Shown: positions 1-12,000 of the stretch, in pieces | Layout: every line of letters begins with the position of its first letter | Numbering within the stretch: position 1 is the stretch's first letter | Assembly (NCBI GenBank): GCA_017475235.1 | Contig: JAFVGA010000001.1 | Span: 69,240 to 133,239 of the forward strand | Direction: 5' to 3' | From: Eubacterium sp. | Lineage (GTDB): Bacteria > Bacillota > Clostridia > Lachnospirales > Lachnospiraceae | DNA: 64,000 nucleotides | Made by a program: the position numbers and the translations under genes | The notes under the pieces: generated by a model | What the model saw: only the letters and a program-made list of their open reading frames with translations | Databases searched by the model: none | What the model was told of the DNA's origin: nothing

Positions 1-2
1 CT

Positions 3-3000
3 GACTTGTTTAAGACAGCCTACTCGGACTTAAAGAACTATAAGACTACTTACCAGAGAGTAATGACTCAGTTTAAGAATTCAAAAGTTTTCGTTGCATC
101 TAAACTGGCATTACAATCAGTTAAAGAAGACCTTAAAACTGGTGACTTCTATAACAAAGCAAGACAGGATGCTTTTGCAGCTAAGTACTCTGGCTTAGAT
201 ATATCTGAAGACGACTTTGATATTGCCGACTTCGGATTTGATGAAGATAGTGACTGGGATATTAACGATGGTGATACTCTTGTATCCAAAGTCGTTAGTA
301 AGTCTAATAAGCTTTCTTCTATTCTTATAAGCGATACTATTATAAAGACATCATCTGCACAGATTGATACCCAAAAGGAAATCGCTTCTATGCAGTATGC
401 ACAGAATATAGAACTTACTAAGTCTATCAATAGAAATATTGAAAACCTCGGAATGAATCTGGATAACAGATTCAAAGATTTTGCTACTATGGCAAAGGTT
501 AATTCTGAAAACGCTGTTAAGTTCTATGATGCTGTGGGTAAGTCTCTTAATGATATCGCTACAGATATCAAGTTTCTTGCTGATGTAGAACGTAAGAGAC
601 AGGATCCAAATTTCGGTCAAAAGGAAAAGACCAAGAAGCCTGGACAGAATATTGAAGATATTGCTCCAAGTGGCATAGTAGACCTTAGAGCTTACGGCGG
701 AAAGATTAAATCTAATGCTAAGAATATGCTCAATAAGTATATTCCGGGTATGGATATGCTTTTCGGTGATAATAATATGCTCGCTATGTTAGCGGCAAAC
801 CCTATGCAGTTAGTATCAGAAGCAGCAATAAAGAAGATACTTACTCGGCAGAATGAATTAATGTATAACTTAGACAACTTTAACCAGTCTTTGGAAGGAT
901 TATTCCCTGCAATCATAGGACGTTTTAATACTCTCGCTGATAAAGATGAGTATAGTGGCGGTAAGAAAACATGGCAACTCTTAGGAGAATTATTCGGTAT
1001 CAAGAATAAGTATACTACTAAGATTGACACTAAGCAGTTTAACAGAGGAGCTACATCATGGGATGGTATATCTAAGAAATATCTCGAAGAAGTAATCCCA
1101 TTCTATCTTAGAAAGATGACTGCCGCTCTTACTGGCGAAAGAGAAATGATTTTCGATCCAGAGAATGGTCGTTGGACTACTGTATCTGGTGCGGTTAAAT
1201 CTCATGCTCAACAGCAGTTCCAGAGATCTCAGTCTGCATTCTCAGAATTCAATTCAGAGCTTAATTATTTCTTAAAGGACACAAGATTTAAGAGAGGAGC
1301 AGACAAGAGAAGACTCGAAGAAGAACTTCCTATATTATATAAAGTGCTGTATAATATGGGTGATATAGATTTGAAGGATAAACGTGGAAGTGAATTAGGA
1401 GTTTCTGAGGAAACTCTAAATATTTTCAGAGCAGCCTTCGAAGCTATGCCTAACAATATTCGAATGAGTATTGTTTCTAATATTAATCAGCAGAAGAAAC
1501 AAGCTAGTGATCAGCTTAAGAAATCCGAAGAACTCGGAGATCTTCTTTACAAGTTTGCCGCTGAAGGTATCGATATCAATAAATACGATCATAAAAATCG
1601 TACATATAAGATAAATGGTATCGATAAAGATTATGACCAGTATGGTGACTATAAGATCAAAGACAATAAGTCTCCTATTGCTATGGGTCTTGTAAGAGCT
1701 AAAGATAAGTACGATAAGTCTATCTTTGATTATCTTAAGAGTATTAAAGATGAATTTGAATACCTTAGACAAGAAGGCATGTATGTATATGGCAATATCG
1801 GAAACGGCGGTTCTGGTGGCGGAGGAAACACTCGAAGAAGAGGTGGAGTTGTTGGCGGTAATGGAGGAAGAATATTTACTCATCAACAGGAAGAAGCCAA
1901 TAAGAAACTCAACTTCGATTACACCGGACAAAAAACTTCTGAAGAAATAGCTCGTAATGCTGTTCTTAATAGAGATGAATCATACGAACGTAATGTAGAA
2001 AGTATGATGAATAGGGATGATGCTTGGAAATATCAGTTTGTAGGGGATCTCTCTGAAGACGAAAATGTAATTCACACAAGAAATACAATGTACAATACTG
2101 CTAAGAAGAGAGAAGAGAAACGTAAACAAGATTGGCTTGATGAAAGGACAAAGGATTCTGTATTCAGAGATATCTTTGGTCTTACTCAGGACAGAGTTTA
2201 CAGAAAGAAATTCGATCAGTATAGCGATAAGAAGTTCTCCGAAAAGTTTGAACACGCTGATACTTTCGGCGAGAAGTTCTTCCTCGTAAAAGATGAAGTC
2301 GAATCATGGCTCGATAAACCAAGTGCCGCTCTTAATAGAGCCGTTCTTGCTGCGGATAATCATCTTTATAATATACTCTATAAATCTTCTATGCAGATGG
2401 TTGATGATGAAGGTAAGCCTATCGAAGGTTTCCTTGACTTACTTAAGTTTAAGACAAAGGAAACTTTTGACAAAGCTAAAGACTCTATAACCAGCTGGTT
2501 TGGTGATGCTAGGACTAAATTTCAAGAATCACCATTTGGTCAATGGCTCGAACAATTAAAAGAAAATATTCTCGGTTCTCAGACTGGTGAAGGACATAGG
2601 GACAAATTCTTCCCGGCTCTCATGGATGCACTCAAGAAGAATTCAGAAGATGTATTCAATATGTATAAGGAGGCATTCCGTAAATCAGCTCTTGATTCTG
2701 GTATTATGAATGAAGATGAAGATGGGAATCTTACATTTAAGTCACAAGAACAGACTGATCAAGAAAGATATGATAACTATGAGAGAGAATATAGACGCCA
2801 TGCTGATGCTCAGTCTAAAATCGGCAAATATGATCAAGCTGTCGTAGATAAAATCAGATCTATGGATTCTAGAACTATAGAGTTACATAGTAAGAGAGAT
2901 AAAGAGTTTGCTAAAGCTGTTGAAGATGTAAGAAAAGCTGATGAAGCTGAAGCATTCTTTAAAGAATTCAACGACAGAGTTAATGGGTATACTGGAGATC

Positions 3001-6000
3001 AAAGAACAAAATACGAGGGTCTTCGATCCACAATGAATCAGTATAAACAGGATTTAAATGCTGATATAATGACTGCCGCAACGAATAAGGTTGAAAAACA
3101 GAGAGCCGCAAATAAAGCTTCTCAACGTTACGACTATATTTCAGATGAAGTAAAAAATCTTCGGGAAATAGCTGAAAATAAAGACGGTATCTGGTCAGCT
3201 GATCAAGTTAAACAGGCTAAAAAGGATCTTGAAGATCTTTTAAAAGAGCAAGATACCGCATTAAAAGAAAAAGAAAAAGCTATAGAAGAAGCTAGAGTAT
3301 ATACCGAAATACAACAGAGATTACATGGACCTGAAAGAGAACAATTAGCTGTAGATGCGGCTTGTAGCCATATATCTAATATGAATGATAATATCTTGAT
3401 ATCATCTATGGAAAGACTTAATGGTATATTAACTACAAGCAATCTCACTAAAGAAGATCTCGAACAACAAAAGACACATTTCAAGAATTTAAAGACTTTA
3501 TATGAAAATGAATGTGAAGATTTGTGGGATGCTGTCGATAATGCTAGAGCAAGGCTAAATTCTAGTACTACTGAAGCTGAAGTTGAGATGCTGAATAATG
3601 CCATCGATAATTTAATGAAGCGAATAAATGTGATAACTCACCAAATTATTCCTGCTATTGATGCTAATATCAAGACTTTAACTGAAGGTGGAGATCTCTT
3701 AAAAATAGATGATATTACAACCTTTAGATCTACAGCTACAAATAATCTCGATAATTATACTATCAGAAAAACCGGTAAGTCTGTTGCTGGCATAGAAAAG
3801 CTCTCTGAGAGATCAAAGATGACTTTAGGTCAGTTTGATCCTGAAATTCTTAATGAATTCAAAGAGTATATGGAAAGAGAAGCAATGCAGAAACATATGC
3901 TTCAAGAATTCGGTGATTCTTCCGGTCAAGTTGACGAATCAAAACTTAATAAGAAACAGTTAGATGCTTATCACGGTTATCTTAGTATGAAGAAAAGAGT
4001 AGAGGACTTTAGATCCCAAATAGATACTCTTAACCTTACTCCAGAACAGAAGACTGAAATATTAAGTTTATTGAGTACACCACATAGAACTGATTTTGAA
4101 CAGAAAAAATATGATCAGACTATAGCAAATAAGTTCCAAGAGTTTAAGAATCTTAAAGAAGATGAAACTCCAACAATGGCTCGTGGTGGTATCAATAGAA
4201 CCGGTAGAGCATTTAGATCTATTGTATCTTCTGGTGAATTAATTAATGGTAGAATGGTTCCTCCTGGAGGTCCATATATTACAACAATTCCTAGAAATGG
4301 TGTCGTTATAAATCCTAATTCGGAATCTACTATAAAGCGTCAAGCAAGAGAAGAAAAGGCATTCGCAAGAGGACTTAAACTTAATGCTGAAGCTAATGAT
4401 GGTCTTGAACAGTTAGGCACATTCTCTCCAGTACAAACCGTATTAAAAGAAAACTTTGAAAAGTTATTCCAGAAGCTCGATGTAATAACAGGAGAAAATG
4501 CCGAAGATGATGTAATAGATTCTCGTATATCGGATAAATTCCAGAAATTCATTTCTGATCCTACCAGACTTCAGGATGCTTTTGAAAATCCATTAGCATT
4601 TGCTATGTCCACCATAATTAGCAATGCAGTACCTAAGGTAACAAGAACTATCAATGATAGGATTATTCCTTGGGTAGATGCTAAGTTAAGACGAAATGGT
4701 GGTAATGATGAAGATCTCGCATTTAACGCTGAAGCGAATGATAAACTTACTGACATGGTTCCTCAGGAATTAAAAGATTTTGCTGATGCTATCGGTAAAA
4801 ATGTCGGTATTAATGGCTTAGCAAAGGGTATTCTGGGAATGGGTGCCGGTGGTATTTTAATGGGAATGCCACTTCTCGGTGCTGGTATAGGTGTAGGAAG
4901 TGAAATCGTTAAAAACAATGATTCTCTTAATTCGACATTATTCGGTACAATTCTTGCTAAGGATGAAAATGGAAACGTTGTAAGAAGAGAATACGATGGA
5001 ATTATCTCTGAAGCTTTCCAGAAAGCTTTCCCTGATGCAAAGGCTTATGGTCTTACAGGTTCAATTCTTGGTATGCTTACTCCATTAGGACCATTAGGCG
5101 GTATGCTTGTTGGTGCCGGTTTAGGATTTGCTAAGAATACTGAAGTTGTACAAGAAGGTTTATTCGGCGAAGATAAACTCTTTAGCCCTAAGAATAGAGA
5201 GAAGATGAAGAAGGCTCTTCCTAAGATGGGATTAGGTGCCGCTGTTGGTGCATTAGCATTAGGTGGTCCATTCGGTTTATTAGGAGGAAGCTTACTCGGT
5301 GCAGGAGCTGGTTTAGTTTCTTCTACAGACAAATTCAAGGATATTATGTTTGGTGAAGATGACGGAACTGGTAAACGTGAAGGCGGTATTGTTGGTCAGT
5401 TAAAGGAACAATTCCTTACTCCAATGAAGGACTTTGCTCTTAGTATGGTTGATCAGTTAAAGCATACATTGCTTGATGATTTCTTAAAACCATTAGTTGA
5501 TTTAGTACCTACTATCACAAATGAAATGCATCATTTCTTCTCAGAAACATTAATGAGATTCCCTAACTGGGTTAAAGAGAAGCTCGAAGATGGACTACTT
5601 AATCCTATCGGTAATCTCGTAAGAGATAAAATTATCAATCCAGCTAAAACACTCGTTAGTGGAATATTTAAAGGTATCTTTGGCATAATCAAAGCACCAT
5701 TTAAACTTGTAGGAAAAGCTGCTTCTGGTATTAAGGGTCACTTTGATCGTAAAGCTATCAGAGGCGGTTATTCAAAGATGTCTGCCGCAGAACGAAACGA
5801 CGAAAGAAGAAAGCACTGGGCTTCATTTGGTGTTCGTAAAGGTATTCGTAAAATTTTACCATTCCTTGGTGGTGGAGATAAATATGAAGAATTTGATGAA
5901 GAACTTGAAGGACTCACAAATCGTAGTTCTACGGATCAGTTAGAAGACTTAAGAAATTCTATCTTAGGTAATATAGGAGATTCTAATGCATTTAGGAACG

Positions 6001-9000
6001 CTCTTATGGCTAACCAGAAAAAGACATCTGCTGAGATTTCCGAAAAGTTTAAAACTACATTCTCCAATGGTGTAGCTAATAAGATTGAAAAATATGTCCG
6101 TAAGGGAGATTCTGACAGTCTTGCTAAAGCAGCTAAACTTATAAGAGAAGCTGACACTATAAATGGTGATAGATTATCTAAGGAAGATGCCGACAATCTT
6201 ATTAATAAGATTAAGACAAATCGTGAAGAACGAGATAATATCGAAACAAAGATGCAAGCTTATATGGGAACTTCTGATGAAGACCTTGCTAAACTTGCAG
6301 ACATGATGGGATTTAAAGGCATTAAGAATGGTAAGCTTACCACAAAACAAAAGCAAAAGCTTGCTGAAATGCTTGATGTCGAAATTAATTCTCAGAATAA
6401 AAAGAAGAAGCTTATGGGTGATGAAGCGTATGCTCAATATAAAGACGCTATGCTCAACACCACTCCAGCAAATGAAGCTCTTGATGAATTCACTCAAAAT
6501 ATCGTTAAGACGAATAAGGTATTCCATGATCTTCTTGACTTCGATAATATCGTAGGTGAAAGAAGACAAGAGAAACTTGAGTCTGCTGAAGGATATGATA
6601 ATGCCAGAGAAGAAAAAATAGCTGAATACAATAGAAGAATAGAAGCTAAGTCTTCCGATATAGCTCACGCTAATGAAAGTTTAGCCGATCTTAAAAAGCA
6701 ATTATCCGAAACTACAGATCCTGTAAAACGGGAAGAGTTGGAGAATAAAATCAGACAGACTGAAAATTGGAAAGCTGAAGCTCAAGAAGCTCTCAAAGAA
6801 GCTGAAGAGTCTAAGAAACCATATCTTCAGGCTAGAAGAAAGTCAGAAACTCTCAAGAATTATAACGCTTCTAAGATGCGTAATGCTGAAGCAATGATTC
6901 ATGAAAATGATGCAGACTTCAGAGAAAAACTCCTCGCAAAATATTTCGATCCGATAGCTAAGACTGGATATTACGATCGTGATCAGCTTAATACTCTTGA
7001 AGAGAAATTAACTGATGAATTGTATGATAGTCACGCTCAGGTTCTTCTTAAAATAACCAAGAGACGTCATATAGTAGAAGATCTCGATGAGTTCTTTAAA
7101 GTTACTGACGAAAAATGGTTAAACCGAATTGAAAGACTTGGTGAATATGCTGATATCAATAAGAACGATATCAAGAAACTCCAGACACTTTCTGATAGTG
7201 ATATGAGAAGTCTTGAGGACTATCTTAAGACTGATCCAAATATTATTAGAAGTAACGATGTTCCAAAACTCAGACAGCTTATATCTACTAACAGAAATAG
7301 GTATGAAGATGCTGATATGAAGACCACAGTAAGACATAATACTCATTCAGTTAAGGGAAGAATAAAGAACTTTGTTAACGATGCAGGAAAAGGATTACTT
7401 AGAGGTCTTGGAGTTACTGGTAAATTCTTTTTTGATGCTGAAGCTAAAGATAATGACAAGCGTGATAGACTCATGGCTGACATTAGAAAACTCGGAAGAG
7501 ATTACGAAGATGATCCAAGATTCAGAAATATCATTAAAAAGCCAGAAGTAATGGATGCTATGTCTACAGGAGAACTCGAGGACTACAGGAATCTTCTCAA
7601 GTCGTATATAACAAGAAAGAATCGTAGTACTGAAAGTCCTTCGGATACAGCTCAAACAACTCAAAGCGAACCTATTCCAATGGGTGAACCAATTCCGACG
7701 AATGCATTTGCTGATATGCTTCTTTCTCCACTATTTGCTACAGGTAAAGCTCTTACTGGACTTAGCAATCTTATTGCTAAACGTCAAGCTAAACGTGCAG
7801 CTAAGCGTAGAAAGCTTCAAGCTAAAATAAATCTTGATGCACAGCCAGCTACATTTGCAGAGAAAGCCTTAGAAGTTATTGCTGAAAATACTGGAGCTAC
7901 TGCTGAAGCTGTAGATGATGTAGTACAACAGCAAGAAGAAGCTATGACTCCTCCAGCAAAGGGTTCGAAAGAAGAAGCTGATGCAAAAATGGAAGAAGAA
8001 AAGAAGTACTCATTCTTAGATAGAATGAAAGGTTTCTTCCATAGAGGTGACGATGATGACGACAATGAAAAGAAGCCATCATTATTCTCAAGAATAAAGA
8101 ATGGAATAGCTAAATTCCTTGGAAAAGCATTATTCGGTATAAGCGTATTCGGTGGTATTCCTATCCTTGTAGGCTTTACTAGAAAGTATGTAATTCCGTT
8201 CTTCAAAGAAAAAGTAGGTCCATGGTTAATAGGTACTAAGACTGAAGATGGCACATATGAAGGCGGTGTATTATCACCTTTAGCAAATTCAGTTTCTACT
8301 ATGTGGGGCAACTTTAAAAACTGGGTAGTTGAAACAGGTTGGCCTGCTGTAAAGAACGGCTTACGTGATATCGCTACCGAAGCTGTAACTCTTTGGAAAG
8401 ATGGAATAGAAACTAGTATTGAATTTGCTGTCGGAAAAGTTCTTCCTACAGCTATGGAAATGCTCGCTAGATATTTACCAACTATTATTTGGCATGGTAT
8501 AAAAGGTCTTGGCAGTGCATTAAAAGACTTATTCGGAAAAGATGATATAAGCAGCAATGAAACAAAAATCGATACATCACTTTCCGAAGCATACAATAAT
8601 ACTTATGGTTCAGGAAATACCACATCTAAATCAGATCTCGTAAGAGGTTTGACTGATGCCGCTCATGATAAACAAATGAGTAGAGGTTTAGTAGGACAAA
8701 CTGCCGCTATTACTGCTCAGAATAAGAATTACGAGGCTTATCAAGAAGTCAATAGTAATGAAGAAGAAAAAGCTGCAAGAAGTCAGTTTGCTGCAGAAAA
8801 ATTAGATCTGGAAAACAATGAATCATATCAGTCTATAAAAGATAGTGCTGTAAATGAAGCATATGCTGACAGTCGTTCTGGAATGTCAATGAAAGAACAA
8901 GGTGGCAGAATGCTTGCTAGATCTATCGTTACTGGCGGAAAAGAAGTAGTCTTACTTGGTAAGGGAATAAGCTTAACAGGAAAACTTGCAAGTAAAATTC

Positions 9001-12000
9001 CTTTAGCGGGTAAACTTCTTGGAGGCGGACTTAAAGCCTTAGGCGGTGGAGTACAAGGAATAGGTAAAGTTGGCGGAACAATTAAAGCTCTCGGTAAGGG
9101 AACAGCTACGGTTGAATCTCTTGCTTCGGGAGTTGCAAAGAATCAAGCTAGATCCGCAGCTGCCGCAAGAAAAGCTGCAGCTAAGAGTAATTCAAAACTT
9201 GCTACAAAGATTTGTAATAAGATTAAAGATGCTCTTACTAAATTAATGGGAAATCCTAAAGTTGCGGAAAAGACAACTGAACTTGGAGCTAAATCTTCAG
9301 GAAAGTTAGCAACTCTCATGGGTAAGATTTCTAATAAGCTTGTTCCTATACTCTCTAAATTCCCAGTACAACAGTTAGCTAAGATTTTGGGTAAAATAGC
9401 TGTTGTAGTAATGATTGTAACTCTTGTTGCAGACTTTATATCAGGATGGGATAATGCTGCTACTATACTTGGAATAGTGGGTAAATCTGACGAACTTCTT
9501 GTTATGGAACGACTTCTCGCTGCATTAAGCCAAGTAATCGCTAACCAGCTTTTATTCGGATTTGTACCAGCTAAGACAGTTGCTGACTGGATTTTAGAGA
9601 TGGATGAATTCGTTAAGTTTGGTGGAGAATCTGAACAGGAAATGGTTGATGATATTAAGAAGCGTAGAGATGAAGCTGAAGCTGCTATCGAAGCATATAA
9701 TATCGAAAACGGTACTTCATTCGAAGGCGTCGAAGAAATCAATTTAGCTGTTAATACCACTAAACTTCAGAAAGCTCATAATAAAGTAACAGAAACTGTC
9801 GAAAAGATGGATAAGTCTGCTTTAGGTGGTTATAAGCAGTATGAAGAGTTAAGAAAGAAAGCTGATGCTGGAAGCAAGTGGGCTAAGGTTCAATTAGCTG
9901 TAAATGGCTTTACGTACGGTATTGCTGGTTTACAGTCATTTGGAGCTCTTAATGATTATAAGCGTTACGAAAAAATATACGCTAAAGAACACGCTGATGA
10001 GTTAGCCGGACTTCTGACTGATGAAGAATCAACTCCACCAGAAGAAGTTGCTACTAATGCGGAAGCTAATGACAAACTCAAAGCATTCGGTAAAGGTGCA
10101 AGCAAAGTATTGAAATATGCTACTCCATTTGGCGTTATAGACGACTTAATTGGAGAGGGTAAGAATATAGCAAGCGACCTTAAGAAACTTTCCGCTCGTA
10201 ATAAGTCTATCAGAACAAAGATAGCTCAGGGTAAAATATCTATAGCAAGTAAGGATTACTGGAAGATCGTCTTAGGAAGTGACTCTGATAATTCATATGC
10301 TTCAAGTTTATTCAGACTTTCTGAATATATGGAAAGAGTTATTAAAGCTCCTGTATTAGCTATACAAAATGTAATAGATTCTGTAGTTACTAGTGAAACT
10401 GGAGTTAATTCTGACGGAACAACTGCAAGTACAACTGCGGTTAAATCATCAGATAATATAACTTCTACATCATCATCAAGCACCACAACCAAAACAGCAA
10501 AGAAAACTGGTCTTAAGACTACAGTAGCATTAGGTGCAAGCTTAGTGTCTGGATTAGTCAAAGGCTTATTTGGAAAAGGCGTTAGTGGAACAGGTAAACA
10601 ATACTTCCATGGATTAAAACATAAGTATGCTATACCTCCTACACCATTAACTGATGACGATGCTTCATTTATCAAATCACAATATTCTGGAGGAGGACAT
10701 CTCTATCAAAGAGATTACAACGACAGATTTAATATTGCTGGAGACACTTCAGCACAATCAATAGCTGACTCTGGATGTGGTCCAGTGGTAGCATCAGAAC
10801 TCTTATCTCGTTATGGTAAGAACTATGATGTACATGAAGCCGCAAGAGCAGCATTAAAATATAAAGAGAAAGATGGAGGTACATTCCCAGAATACTTCCA
10901 TGACTATCTCGGAAAGAAAGGTATTAGAACTTCTAATATCAATTCACCATCTGAAGTAAAACGCAGAATTAAGAGTGGTGAAAGTGTAATACTTATGGGT
11001 CAGTCTGGTACAGGTAAGACTCCATTCGGTTTTGCTAACCCACACTATGTACTTGCTACAGGTATGAGCAACGGTAATATTATAATCCAGGATCCAGAAG
11101 ATCCACAGGGTAATGCATTATACAATGCAAATGATACTATCAATGATTCTATCTATGCAATTGGTACATCAGGCATGGGAAGAAGAACTAGATTTGGTGG
11201 TGGCAAGAGACTCTCTGGTAGAGGACCTTCTCTTACTTCTAAACAGATGTCTACACTCTATAGTATTCTTCACGAAATCACATTGAAGCATGAAGGCGGC
11301 GGAGATTATACTGTTGTATGCGGAAACGATAATGGCAGTGTATCATTCGGTTCTATTGGCTTCCATGCTACATTAGCAAAACAAGTACTTCAGCAGATTG
11401 CTCAAAGAGTAACTGATCCTAAGGATAAGGCTACTTTAGAAAGATTTGCAACAAGAAGTGAAACTGAAATATTTAATAACTCGGATTGTGACACTCTTCA
11501 GTCATTGCTTACAAAATACTCTGACATCAGCAAAGATGTACAGGATTCTGTTGCATATGCGTTACTTGAAGAAAACAATATGAGTCATCCATTAAAGATG
11601 TATAAAGCGGGAAGACTTAATAACCCTCTGTCTATGCTTGTTCCTGCTGATATTTATAATACTGGATTCCATAATGGTTGGGCAGAAGATTACGGTTGGA
11701 AATCTACAGCAGACGGTACAGCTGAAATTGATCAAGTTACTAATCAAATGGTTTCTAAATCATGGTGGGCAAACAGTGGTTCACAGTATACTCAGGCATG
11801 GTTAAATCGTATTAGAGATACAGCAGAAATAGTTAAGGGTATCGATCTCGACACATATCAACCTGGTTCTATTGTATCTGGTTATACTGGACTCAATGGT
11901 AGCCCATCAGGTGTATCAGGCAGCACGTCTTCAAGTAGTTCTAAGTCTAGCGGTATACTTGGACTCTTCAAGAATTATGCTATGGCTGCATTCAAAAAGC

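Noticed and set aside
7817-8596. A 259-codon minus-strand ORF inside the tape-measure gene
   Set aside because: It is opposite a continuous coding frame, lacks a binding site, and its composition is the mirror of the Ala/Lys-rich plus-strand sequence.
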